Shown here: positions 1-8,052 of the stretch, piece by piece | Layout of the letters: the number at the start of each line of letters is the position of its first letter | Position numbering within the stretch: the first letter of the stretch is position 1 | Source of the DNA: Stieleria maiorica | GTDB lineage: Bacteria > Planctomycetota > Planctomycetia > Pirellulales > Pirellulaceae | Direction of reading: 5' to 3' | DNA: 64,000 bases | Assembly (NCBI RefSeq): GCF_008035925.1 | Contig: NZ_CP036264.1 | Location: 5,516,402-5,580,401 of the forward strand | Translations under genes and position numbers: made by a program | Notes under the pieces: generated by a model | Seen by the model: only the letters and a program-made list of their open reading frames with translations | Databases searched by the model: none | What the model was told of the DNA's origin: nothing

Positions 1-6
1 GATCCG

Positions 7-900
7 ATGTCCGATTCCGATTCAAAAACCGCTTCCTCTGCGGGGCCCTCATCGGAATCCAAAGAAAGCTTCGTCGAATCAGGCAATCCCAACCTCAGCC
101 CGCTCGACGGCGGACGGTGGCGTCCGGTCAGCCCCGGTGAGCTGTTGCGAAAAAACGTCCCCGGATCGCACGACGACCTGGACGACGAGCAGCGGGAACA
201 CCATCGCACCGTCCGGCTGGAGCGCCGCCAAGAGCTGGAACACAAGCTGAAGGCCAATCCGACGGACCTGGATGGCTTTCTGGAACTCGCCGCCATCTAT
301 CGCAGCGAGCATCGACCGCTGGAAGCCAAGCGTTTGCTGCAGCAGGCGACCGAGATTTTCCCGGACGAGGAACGGATCACGTTTCAATTAGAAGAGGCGA
401 TCCTGGCTCGGTCGCTGCAACAATACCGTGAGGTCAGTGATCTGGCGTCGCGTTTAAAAACGCCCGAAGCCGATCGTGAACTCGAACGCAGCCGTGGCGA
501 CTGGGCGATGCGACGGATCGAGGTCTGCCAGGCTCGGCTAGCGCGCGACCCGTCTCAGGTCCAACTGCGGTTGGCAATGGCCGACGCGAAGTTCGACGCA
601 GAAATGTTTGAAGAGGCGTTTGCCGACGCGGGACACCTGTTGGAACTCGACGAATTTTCACCTCAGGCACACTTTCTTCGCGCGCGATGCCTGCTCGCAC
701 TCGGCAAAGACTTGCCGGCGATGAAGGAGTTGCGTGCCGTGGCGCTGCGAAGATCCGTCGTCGCCCCCGACACGTTACGTCTGGCCAGTTTAAAACTGCT
801 CTGCGACTTGGCCGACAAACACTCCCTTGATGCCACCGGACATCAATACCACGCACACCTCAAACGCCTCCAAGAGACCGGTTCACAATCCAAGCCCTGA
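7..900 (+). CDS. TPR-repeat protein
   Basis: Probable cytoplasmic protein of 297 residues. The first 65 residues are polar and probably disordered. Helical pairs resembling tetratricopeptide repeats lie at about residues 84-117, 182-215 and 217-250, marked by small/large residue alternation and phrases such as EAKRLLQQATEIFP and FEEAFADAGHLLELD. TPR proteins act as protein-binding scaffolds; no enzymatic motif is visible. The reading frame is open to the window edge, so the ATG at 7 may be internal to a longer gene. A WXG100-like gene starts 10 bases downstream on the same strand and is probably cotranscribed. There is no signal peptide. The partner and pathway are unknown. Confidence 0.75.
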   Translation: MSDSDSKTASSAGPSSESKESFVESGNPNLSPLDGGRWRPVSPGELLRKNVPGSHDDLDDEQREHHRTVRLERRQELEHKLKANPTDLDGFLELAAIYRSEHRPLEAKRLLQQATEIFPDEERITFQLEEAILARSLQQYREVSDLASRLKTPEADRELERSRGDWAMRRIEVCQARLARDPSQVQLRLAMADAKFDAEMFEEAFADAGHLLELDEFSPQAHFLRARCLLALGKDLPAMKELRAVALRRSVVAPDTLRLASLKLLCDLADKHSLDATGHQYHAHLKRLQETGSQSKP

Positions 901-910
901 GATCCAAGCC

Positions 911-1180
911 ATGAATCAAGCCGTCGTCGACCCCGAACAGCTCCGACAATTCGCATCTCACCTGCATCGCTTTGTTGAAGAACTCAAAGAGCGATCGACG
1001 GCACTCGGCACCCAGATGAACCAGCTCGAACAAACCTGGCGCGACGAACAACAACGAAAGTTCGCGGGCGAATTCAGCGAGCAGTTGCGTCAGCTATCGC
1101 GGTTGGTCAAAACCACCGAGCAACACATACCGTACCTGCTTCGCAAAGCCGAACAAATCGACGCCTACTTGGGACGGTGA
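911..1180 (+). CDS. WXG100-like small helical protein
   Basis: An 89-residue protein starting at the ATG at 911; an upstream in-frame start at 827 would lie inside the TPR gene and is not favoured. It is predicted to be almost wholly helical. A single Trp at residue 43 sits in TWRDEQQRKFAGEF, in the middle of the chain, where WXG100 (ESAT-6-like) proteins carry their W-x-G hairpin. Here Gly is replaced by Asp (WRD), a variant I recall from planctomycete members. WXG100 proteins form antiparallel helical hairpins and in Firmicutes and Actinobacteria are type VII secretion substrates. No EssC/FtsK-type ATPase is visible here, so secretion is not shown. It is probably in an operon with the TPR protein. 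Confidence 0.65.
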   Translation: MNQAVVDPEQLRQFASHLHRFVEELKERSTALGTQMNQLEQTWRDEQQRKFAGEFSEQLRQLSRLVKTTEQHIPYLLRKAEQIDAYLGR

Positions 1181-1505
1181 CCGGCGTCGAGGCAAGGTGA
1201 CATTGCGTGACCGTTTCCCCTCAGCGCGGTTGCGACGGGGGCCTGGCCCCCTCTTTGAAGCGTTGTGAGCGGACTGAAACGACGTCTGTGCCGCGTTTTT
1301 TTAACGATTTGACCACATCGAACGTGCGCCGGGTGCGGTGGTGGGGCATGGTTCACGCGTTCCCTTTCTTGAGTGCCCGCTTTGCGCGATCGTGTTTCGC
1401 GGCGAGCCGGACCAGCAGCATGCCGAATCAGCATGCAGTGCCCCGGCAGGGCGAGTCGATGGGTCTGCGATACATTCGCGGAGTGGAGAGATCGGTGTAG
1501 TTTCA
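1181..1505. other. Intergenic region with GC hairpin
   Basis: About 325 bases without a convincing gene. A perfect 7-base-stem hairpin (GGGGGCC-T-GGCCCCC) lies at 1237-1251, and a run of seven T residues occurs near 1294-1300. The hairpin could end transcription from the WXG100-like gene, but the T run is too far away for a classical intrinsic terminator. A longer frame reading into the next gene from 1338 has no coding character. Confidence 0.4.
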
Positions 1506-2048
1506 ATGCAATCAGCGCGTTTTCGATTGATCATTTGCGTCGCTGCGACGGTTCTGAACTTGTTGCTCGTGGGATTGGGGCACTACCTGTTCGGACCGGT
1601 GGCCGCGCTCGGTTTTGGAGCGACGTTTGGGATCGCGATTTTTGAAGCCGTCGTCTGGATCTTCCGCCGCGGCAACACGAGACGGAGCGAGCGTCGCATC
1701 ATGACCGCGGTGATCGTGGTCGCGACGGTGACGGGAATTTTTATCGGTTGGGACTCCTACCGAAACGGACTGCACGACACGCGCGCCCGCGTCCGCGAGG
1801 CGAACCGCTTGCGTTCCCAATTGCAAGACCAGCCGCAGTTCGACCTGGTCATTCTCTCGTACCACGCGCCGCCGCTGCAATCCGAGGAACGATTGTCGGT
1901 CCACGGCTACGTCTCCAGCCCCCAGGATTTGGACTCATTGCAGCAGATGGTCTACAAAGATCGAGAGTGGAAGGTGGAATGGAATGTCGGGTTGATGTCC
2001 GATCGTCCGTCGAAACGATCAACCGCGAACGAACCAGCGGTGCAATAG
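1506..2048 (+). CDS. Hypothetical two-TM membrane protein
   Basis: A 180-residue protein taken from the ATG at 1506, because the in-frame extension upstream (from 1338) is Cys/Ser/Arg-rich and lacks coding character. Two hydrophobic segments at about residues 8-26 and 29-50 form an N-terminal hairpin, followed by an Arg-rich loop (RRGNTRRSERR) and a third hydrophobic stretch at about 61-80 (IMTAVIVVATVTGIFIGW). The remaining 100 residues are soluble and acidic/polar with no recognisable domain. The Arg-rich loop suggests it faces the cytoplasm. No family is recognised. The gene converges on the downstream minus-strand lipoprotein gene, with two palindromes between them. Confidence 0.6.
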   Translation: MQSARFRLIICVAATVLNLLLVGLGHYLFGPVAALGFGATFGIAIFEAVVWIFRRGNTRRSERRIMTAVIVVATVTGIFIGWDSYRNGLHDTRARVREANRLRSQLQDQPQFDLVILSYHAPPLQSEERLSVHGYVSSPQDLDSLQQMVYKDREWKVEWNVGLMSDRPSKRSTANEPAVQ

Positions 2049-2079
2049 CCGTCGGCCCACACCCCGCAGCTGCAGTGAA

Positions 2080-2123
2080 GAGCAATTGTCACAATTGCTC
2101 CCCCAACGATTGAATCAATCGTT
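2080..2123. terminator. Paired palindromes between convergent genes
   Basis: Two adjacent, nearly gapless perfect palindromes. One at 2080-2100 has 10-base arms around one base (GAGCAATTGT/ACAATTGCTC). The other at 2105-2123 has 9-base arms around one base (AACGATTGA/TCAATCGTT). They sit in the 78 bases separating the stop at 2048 (+) from the stop at 2127 (-), so either could act as a bidirectional terminator. Neither has a clear T tract. Such short loops favour cruciform or protein-binding sites as alternatives. Confidence 0.5.
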
Positions 2124-2126
2124 CCG

Positions 2127-3098
2127 CTACCTCAAAAATTCCAGTGTGTAGCACTCTTTCACACGGACCTTGTCCGCGTCGACCAGATCCAGCGACTGGA
2201 GCTGATCAAACAGCTCCTTCCAACGTTCGGCTGTCATCGTGCCGACGCTTTGGGTGGTCGCACCATCGGGCATCGCCAAGTCGCGCATGACCTGGGAACC
2301 GAATAGCAGTGCCTCCTCGGTCATGCCTTCTTGATTCACCTTCAAAATCGCGGCGTTCCCTTGGCTGCCCTCGGTCAAATAGTCGCGCCAGCCCTGGCGT
2401 GTGACATCGACGAATTTTCGAACCAAGTCCGGCTGCTCGCGAATCAGTTTTCCGGTCGTCACCAGCACGCTGGAATACGGGTTGAATCCCAAATCGCTGA
2501 CCATCAAGGTGTTGACCGGTACGCCCTGCTGTTGTGCGAGCAGCGGTTCGGCACAGCTGTAGGCTTGGATCACGATGTTGGGATCACCGACCAGCGACGC
2601 GATGCTGCCGTGATACGGCACTTCCTGGACACCGTCCAAAATCCCTTTGGAACGCATGAATTCGACGAACGCCCGACCGGCCTGACGCTGCAGCGTCTTG
2701 CCCTTCAGGTCGTCAAAGGATTCAACACCGCTGTCTTTGCGGGCCATGATACAGCGGGGGTGATTCTGCATCGCCGCCATCACGGCGACCACATCGATCC
2801 CCTGCTGGCGATAGATGATGACGTCATCCGCGTTGGCGATCGCAAACTGTGCCCGCTCGAGTGCCAATTCGGGACCGATCGGGGTGGCTCGTCCCCCGGG
2901 CTGGATGGTGACCGCGAAACCGGCCGTTTCGTAGGATCCATCGGCGAGGGCTTGAAACAACCCGCCGTGTTCCGATTCGGGGTACCAGTTCAATTGGACC
3001 TGGACCGGAGTCCCTTCGTCGACCGACGGAGGCGGCGTGGAACCGCAACCGACCAGGATGGCGACGGCCACAAAATAGGAAAGATGCGAAGGCTTCAT
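2127..3098 (-). CDS. NMT1/THI5-like ABC substrate-binding lipoprotein
   Basis: A 323-residue exported lipoprotein. The start at 3098 is chosen because it gives a compact lipoprotein signal: MKPSH, a hydrophobic core, then the lipobox LVGC with the acylated Cys at residue 18. The mature part begins VQVQLNWYPESEHGGLFQALADG, with NWYPESEHGG typical of the NMT1/THI5-like periplasmic-binding family. That family delivers pyrimidine precursors of thiamine, riboflavin, nitrate/sulfonates or related ligands to ABC importers. Further family phrases are QRAGRAFVEFMRSKG and the C-terminal helices. The ligand cannot be told from sequence. No permease or ATPase gene adjoins it, so it is an orphan in this window. 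Confidence 0.85.
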   Translation of the reverse strand: MKPSHLSYFVAVAILVGCGSTPPPSVDEGTPVQVQLNWYPESEHGGLFQALADGSYETAGFAVTIQPGGRATPIGPELALERAQFAIANADDVIIYRQQGIDVVAVMAAMQNHPRCIMARKDSGVESFDDLKGKTLQRQAGRAFVEFMRSKGILDGVQEVPYHGSIASLVGDPNIVIQAYSCAEPLLAQQQGVPVNTLMVSDLGFNPYSSVLVTTGKLIREQPDLVRKFVDVTRQGWRDYLTEGSQGNAAILKVNQEGMTEEALLFGSQVMRDLAMPDGATTQSVGTMTAERWKELFDQLQSLDLVDADKVRVKECYTLEFLR

Positions 3099-3400
3099 GG
3101 AAGTTGGCAGATAGGGTTGTCCGAATAGGGGCACCTCTGAAGAGGTCCGGCCAGGAATGCGCTCTCAGAATGATCGCAATGTATCAATCCCCACGGGGTC
3201 GGTGCAGCATGCCCGTCGATCGCGCGTGAAACCTCTCTTTACGTTCGCCCGGGGGTGCCGTTACCTTGTCATGAAACACGCGCCGAAAATACGTCTGAGC
3301 CGTTTCGTATTCGGTATTGTTGGTCTCATTTGGAGCTCAGTTCATTGGGTCTGGCGTGAAACGGATTTGAAGTCCAATCGTTTGTTCAGGGAAGAATGTC
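3099..3400. promoter_or_regulatory. Divergent intergenic region
   Basis: The 302 bases between two divergently transcribed genes should contain both promoters, but I can assign no clear -35/-10 pair. The only clear signal is a purine-rich AGGGAAGA at about 3388-3395, well placed as ribosome binding site for the ATG at 3401. A 136-codon open frame beginning at 3157 is Arg/Ser-rich and judged non-coding. Confidence 0.35.
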
Positions 3401-5317
3401 ATGGGCGAAACCATTCGATGCTTGATGGTCGCCGTTGTCGCACTGATTTCGATGGTGGGAATCGAGCCGACCGGGCTTGTCGCCCAAGGTCCCAGTGGCG
3501 GTTTCGAAATTCCGAAATCTCTTTCGGGAGCGTTCGGCGAGACCACTCAGGGACGGGTGGAAAATGATCAGCGGGCCGGCGGATCCGCATCTTCATCCAT
3601 CGGATTGCCCAATTTCACCAGCGGCGTGGCCCCCCAGCGTGTCGGACCACGGACCGGCGGCCCCACAACCGAACCGATGTCATCGCGCGACCGGGCTTGG
3701 CTGAGCGAACTGGCGCGCACCGGCCAAACCCGTCCAACGACCGATCCGGTGGAATCCACCGGCTTCGGTGCCCAAACGTCGTCGGCGATCCGTAACGATC
3801 TGCGAACCAATCAAAACCCAAACACGATCGCCACCGTCGGCGCAACGCAGGATCCACAAAGTCGCGAAGCACAGTTGATGGCGGCGGCCCGAGACAACGG
3901 TAGTGGATCAAACAACGCCGGGACAAACACCACCGGCGGATCGTCGCGTGGTTTCGGCAGTCTGCCGCCGGGAGTGCAATTGCCCAACCAGAGCGACACG
4001 TCAACCAGCACCTCCACCTTCGGCAGCGAATTCGCTCGAGGAGGCGCTTCATCATCGACCATGTCGCAACCATCCAACGTCCCTACCCGCCCCGTCTTCG
4101 GCCCCCCGACGGCCCAGGAAGCCAATTTCGATCTGTCGGTTTACAACGCCAACAACAGGGCCGCGCAACATCCCTCGAACACGGTCCCGCGACAGACCTT
4201 CGGGCAGAACACCGCCGGGACGACCGCGCAACAGAACCTGACACTTCCCGGACAATTCGGCGGCACTTCAGCGCCGAGCGGCTCCGGTGTCGGCGGATCA
4301 TCGTTGGGAATGCCCGCGATGAATCTGCCTGCAACCACGACAACCGCCGCCGCGACGCAGACGGCCGATCCCCGCGCCACAGCCCCCTCGCTGCCGACCA
4401 GCTGGACCTACGACCAGATCGCACAGCTCGGGCGCTTATTCGGAATCGAACCGACCGATCCGCGCATGCGTGACAAAGCCTTTGTGAACGATCTGTACGT
4501 CGGCTACCGCGAGCACCAGGCAAAGCAACAATCGGCCGCACAAACAGCGATCACGTCCAACAACCAAACGCAATTCACGTCCCCGCAGATCCCGTCGCTG
4601 GGAACGCCGTCGCAACCGTTTGGCACCGCGGAACAGCCGACCAGCGATCCACGTTTTGCCAACTTGAACGGGGCCACCACGGCAGCAACGGCAACCGATC
4701 CCTGGGGCTCGGCGGCAGCCAGTTCCCCGCGCCCGACTGATGTCGATCCGCGGCTCAGCCAAAAGGATATTGATGGCTTGCCGCCGGGAGCCTGGTCCTA
4801 TGACAAGTACGGTAATCCGATCGACAAGGAACGCTACGTCTTGGATCGCTTCGGACAGCGCGTCGACGAAGAGACGCAGTGGGAGTTGACGATCGGTCGA
4901 AAGCGGCGGTTGGAAGAAGAGCGTCTGGCGCGGCTAGACGCCGAGCGAGCTCGGCTGGGCCTGTCGTCCGAATCTCCGTCCTCACGGCCGGGAAGCGCCA
5001 GCGATCTGGCGGTATCCGGTGGTCAATCGGCTGCACCAGTCGTCCCCACATCGGGTTCGGCGCCGGCGACACGTCCGCGCGACGGCGCAAACGAAGCCAG
5101 CGGCCTGGGCAATCGCGTTCCGCCGGCGGACCAAGCCGGGATCGGCGGAGCCGCCGGTGCGATCGGTCGTTCCAACCCCTATGTCAACGTCTTCCTGCTC
5201 TGCTCGTTGGTCGCCAACGCGTTCCTGTTCATCTCCCTGCACCGGTTGTGGTATCACCACCGCGACCTGATCGCGTCCAGCCGAATGGCCGCCAGCGGGA
5301 TGTCCAGCAACGATTGA
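3401..5317 (+). CDS. Large low-complexity exported protein with C-terminal TM
   Basis: A 638-residue protein of unknown function. It starts with a signal peptide (hydrophobic residues about 8-28, ending near VAQG). The next 330 residues are Gly/Ser/Thr/Asn/Pro-rich and probably disordered. Two short ordered blocks follow: one around 'SWTYDQIAQLGRLFGIEP' near residue 340, and a charged block around 'GAWSYDKYGNPIDKERY' near residue 465 leading into a Glu/Arg helix (RKRRLEEERLARLDAERARL). A hydrophobic segment at about residues 596-615 (VNVFLLCSLVANAFLFISLH) lies close to the C-terminus. This predicts a protein exported to the envelope and anchored by its C-terminal end. A strong ribosome binding site precedes the start. 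No family is recognised. Confidence 0.7.
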   Translation: MGETIRCLMVAVVALISMVGIEPTGLVAQGPSGGFEIPKSLSGAFGETTQGRVENDQRAGGSASSSIGLPNFTSGVAPQRVGPRTGGPTTEPMSSRDRAWLSELARTGQTRPTTDPVESTGFGAQTSSAIRNDLRTNQNPNTIATVGATQDPQSREAQLMAAARDNGSGSNNAGTNTTGGSSRGFGSLPPGVQLPNQSDTSTSTSTFGSEFARGGASSSTMSQPSNVPTRPVFGPPTAQEANFDLSVYNANNRAAQHPSNTVPRQTFGQNTAGTTAQQNLTLPGQFGGTSAPSGSGVGGSSLGMPAMNLPATTTTAAATQTADPRATAPSLPTSWTYDQIAQLGRLFGIEPTDPRMRDKAFVNDLYVGYREHQAKQQSAAQTAITSNNQTQFTSPQIPSLGTPSQPFGTAEQPTSDPRFANLNGATTAATATDPWGSAAASSPRPTDVDPRLSQKDIDGLPPGAWSYDKYGNPIDKERYVLDRFGQRVDEETQWELTIGRKRRLEEERLARLDAERARLGLSSESPSSRPGSASDLAVSGGQSAAPVVPTSGSAPATRPRDGANEASGLGNRVPPADQAGIGGAAGAIGRSNPYVNVFLLCSLVANAFLFISLHRLWYHHRDLIASSRMAASGMSSND

Positions 5318-5589
5318 AATCGCTTCGGAGTCCCGTGACAGCGGACACTCCCTCGCGGCCTGTTGATGTTGTCGTTTTCGATGAAAATGAACGGGACAGT
5401 ACCAGGCGTGAATCGCAGGCGAGGGGTCTGACTTGCCCCTTGCTCGCGCTGCGGGCATCTATTGCAACTGGCCGAATCACCTCGGGATGATCCAAGCCAG
5501 ACGCGATGTCGGCGCAATCCGCTACCACTGGGGGCCCGATCAGGCTACCCTTTTGGCGCTACGCAACCCGACACGCCAAAGACGCTCCG

Positions 5590-6108
5590 ATGACGATCGA
5601 CCTAAAGAGTTTCATCCGCGATATCTCCGATTTCCCCAAACCCGGGATCGTCTATCGCGACATCGCCCCCTTGCTGCTCGACCCCCAAGCGTTCAAAGCG
5701 GCGACCGAGGCGATGGCGGCTCCGTTTGACGGCGAAACGGTCGACATCGTCGCCGCCGCAGAAGCCCGCGGGTTCATCTTTGCTGCGCCCTTGGCATTGC
5801 ACCTGAACGCGGGGTTCGTTCCGATCCGCAAACCCGGCAAGCTGCCCTTCGACACCCATTCGCACTCCTATGACCTGGAATACGGCAGTGACGAATTGCA
5901 CGTCCACATTGACGGCGTGTTGCCGGGTCAACGTGTGATCATTGTCGACGACCTGCTGGCCACCGGCGGGACGATGCAGGCGTGCTGCAAACTGCTCGAA
6001 CGCTGCGAGGCCGAAATCCTGGGCTGTTCCTTCCTGATTCATCTGTCCGACCTGAAGGGTGAATCGAAGCTGCAACCCTATCGGGTCGAATCCGCTGTCA
6101 TTTATTGA
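5590..6108 (+). CDS. apt: Adenine phosphoribosyltransferase
   Basis: A 172-residue cytoplasmic enzyme condensing adenine with PRPP to AMP and pyrophosphate (purine salvage). The length matches the family. The start at the ATG at 5590 gives the usual N-terminus (LKSFIRDISDFPKPGIVYRDI). The substrate-binding AEARGFIF is at residues 57-64, and the PRPP motif VIIVDDLLATGGTM is at 117-130 with the paired Asp residues. The flexible-loop region (VPIRKPGKLPFDTHSHSYDLEYG) is at 78-100. It stands alone between unrelated genes. The 270 bases upstream contain no other gene. Confidence 0.95.
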   Translation: MTIDLKSFIRDISDFPKPGIVYRDIAPLLLDPQAFKAATEAMAAPFDGETVDIVAAAEARGFIFAAPLALHLNAGFVPIRKPGKLPFDTHSHSYDLEYGSDELHVHIDGVLPGQRVIIVDDLLATGGTMQACCKLLERCEAEILGCSFLIHLSDLKGESKLQPYRVESAVIY

Positions 6109-6580
6109 ATTTCGTGATCTTTACCGAATGGCGGGGGCAACCGACGTACTCGCCAGGGCGTGAAACGAACGGGTCATCTTCCCGGCATCTTTCTCGTTCC
6201 CAGGCTCCGCCTGGACCGTACAAAATCTGGACTTTGCGGTGGTTCAGAATTCAAACGAAATCATTCCGCGATGGATGGTCGACTCACAGCAACCATTGGG
6301 CGACGAAACACGAGTGATCTCAGCCGAGTCGCGCAAGCGTTCGGGCCCCCAGCTGCGTTCGGGCCCCAGCCTCGATGGAGGCCCGTAGGCTGGCGCCAAA
6401 CGGCTGATCCCAAGACGGGTTAGCGGAATCGAAGTCCCCAGCTTTCCTGAAGAGCCGCGTCCGCCAGAGTTTCGTCGCGAAACCGCGGCCAGGAATCGAA
6501 ACTTTTCGGCCAGTCCCCTATAATGCAGGTTGCGTTTTGCCACACTTCCTGGTGACTTCAGTAACAAGAAAGTAGTTCCA
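6109..6580. repeat. Intergenic region with REP-like unit
   Basis: The 470 bases between apt and nadA hold no supported gene. A copy of the dispersed GGCGCCAGACGGCTG-type repeat lies at 6380-6408 (GGCCCGTAGGCTGGCGCCAA then ACGGCTGAT). It is inverted relative to the two copies embedded in the coding region at 48826-48943. Before it, a short direct repeat of GCGTTCGGGCCCC occurs twice at about 6336-6376. Confidence 0.6.
6496..6524 (+). promoter_or_regulatory. Candidate sigma-70 promoter of nadA
   Basis: A perfect TATAAT at 6519-6524 is preceded, with a 17-base spacer, by TCGAAA at 6496-6501 (4 of 6 matches to TTGACA). Transcription would begin near 6531. This makes the TTG at 6530 an unlikely translation start and favours the TTG at 6581. 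Confidence 0.5.
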
Positions 6581-7744
6581 TTGACGACGCCCACGCTTCC
6601 CACCGTCACCCCTACCCCCTCCCCCCAATCGGCCCACGAGCTGGCGCCCTACAAGACGCGGTCCAATGAAGAGCTGATCGCCAGGATCACCGCGGTGCGC
6701 GAAGAGTTGGGTGATTCGCTGTTGATTCTGGGACACCATTACCAGCAGGACGAAGTTGTGGAGCACACCGACCTTCGCGGCGACAGCTATCAGTTGTCCG
6801 AGATGGCCGCCCAAAGTGAAACGTGTCGGACGATCGTGTTTTGCGGTGTGCACTTCATGGCCGAAACGGCCGACATTCTGGCCAACCGCCCCGACAAACT
6901 TGCCGCCCGCGGCGGGCAGCGCGTCCGGGTCATTTTGCCGGACATGGCCGCGGGCTGCTCGATGGCCGATATGGCGGCGATCTCGCAGGTCGAGGCGGCC
7001 TGGGAAGACATGTCGGACGTCATCGACACCGAACGCGTGATCCCCGTCACGTACATCAACAGCGCCGCCAGCTTGAAAGCGTTCTGCGGAAAACACGGCG
7101 GCATCGTTTGCACCAGCAGCAACGCCCGTGCGGTGCTCCAGTGGGCGTTCGAGCGCGGGGACCGTGTCTTCTTTTTCCCCGATCAACACCTGGGGCGAAA
7201 CACGGCCCTGACCATGGGGATCGGCGAAGACCAGATGCCGGTCTGGGATCCGTATGAACTGGAACTCGGCGGCAACGAGGAACAGGCGATCCGAGACAGC
7301 CGCGTGATCCTGTGGAAAGGGCATTGCAGCGTCCACCAGATGTTCCGCCCCGAACATGTCGCACAATTTCGCCAGCAACACCCCGGGATCAAGATTTTGG
7401 TTCACCCGGAATGCCCACGTGAAGTCAACGATTTGGCCGACGTCTCGGGCAGCACCGGATTGATCATCAAAACGGTCAAGAACAGTCCGCCGGGGACCAA
7501 ATGGGCGATTGGGACCGAGTTGCACTTGGTAAACCGGCTCAAAGCGGAACACCCCGAACAGGAAATCCATTTCCTCAGCCCCGTCGTCTGCATGTGTGCG
7601 ACGATGTATCGGATCGACCTGCCGCACCTGTGCTGGTCGCTGGAAAACCTACGGGAGGGGACGCCGGTCAACACGATCGAGGTACCTGAGGAGGTTCGCA
7701 AGTGGAGTCTGGTCGCACTGGAGCGGATGTTGGCGGTCAAATAA
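6581..7744 (+). CDS. nadA: Quinolinate synthase
   Basis: [4Fe-4S] enzyme that condenses iminoaspartate (made by NadB) with dihydroxyacetone phosphate to quinolinate, in de novo NAD synthesis. It shows the early LGHHYQQDEVV motif, FCGVHFMAETADIL, IVCTSSNARAVL, FFPDQHLGRN and HPECPREV. Candidate cluster ligands are Cys88, Cys177 and a Cys within VVCMCATM (337-339). No ATG or GTG is available at the 5' end. The TTG at 6581 (387 residues) is preferred because a TATAAT box sits at 6519-6524; the TTG at 6530 would coincide with the predicted transcript start. The first 20 residues are Thr/Pro-rich and probably not conserved. No nadB or nadC is adjacent. Confidence 0.93.
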   Translation: MTTPTLPTVTPTPSPQSAHELAPYKTRSNEELIARITAVREELGDSLLILGHHYQQDEVVEHTDLRGDSYQLSEMAAQSETCRTIVFCGVHFMAETADILANRPDKLAARGGQRVRVILPDMAAGCSMADMAAISQVEAAWEDMSDVIDTERVIPVTYINSAASLKAFCGKHGGIVCTSSNARAVLQWAFERGDRVFFFPDQHLGRNTALTMGIGEDQMPVWDPYELELGGNEEQAIRDSRVILWKGHCSVHQMFRPEHVAQFRQQHPGIKILVHPECPREVNDLADVSGSTGLIIKTVKNSPPGTKWAIGTELHLVNRLKAEHPEQEIHFLSPVVCMCATMYRIDLPHLCWSLENLREGTPVNTIEVPEEVRKWSLVALERMLAVK

Positions 7745-7852
7745 CCGCCCTCCCTACGACCCTTACAGCCCGCTCAGAATTGACGAATGGCAGAATTTCA
7801 CCATCCCGAACTGGGGCAAACTGGGTGATTGGCGGTTTTCATGCCGAATTCG

Positions 7853-7882
7853 TTGACACTTGATTTTTGCGGTAACTATACT
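7853..7882 (+). promoter_or_regulatory. Strong sigma-70-type promoter
   Basis: A perfect -35 TTGACA at 7853-7858, an 18-base spacer and TATACT at 7877-7882 (5 of 6). It is the best canonical promoter I found in the window. It would drive the coiled-coil membrane gene at 8053 with a leader of about 165 bases. The rest of the 308-base gap (7745-8052) shows no gene. Confidence 0.65.
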
Positions 7883-8052
7883 TCCGGAGGTGCGGAATGG
7901 CGGTCGATGCGAGTGCATCCTGTGTTTCCGCAAGGATATTCCACCCTGGGCACCAGGCTTATCGTCGCCCATGAACCCGGCATTTTGTCGCCAATTCCCA
8001 TCCCGATTCGACAACGTGTTCGGACCGCTCCTGTCAAAGGAAAGCCCCTAAA

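Noticed and set aside
1181-1505. Small open frames in the gap
   Set aside because: Cys/Arg/Ser-rich, with no start signal or domain.
3157-3567. 136-codon frame upstream of the 3401 gene
   Set aside because: Composition is Arg/Ser-rich and it overlaps a gene with a better ribosome binding site and signal peptide.
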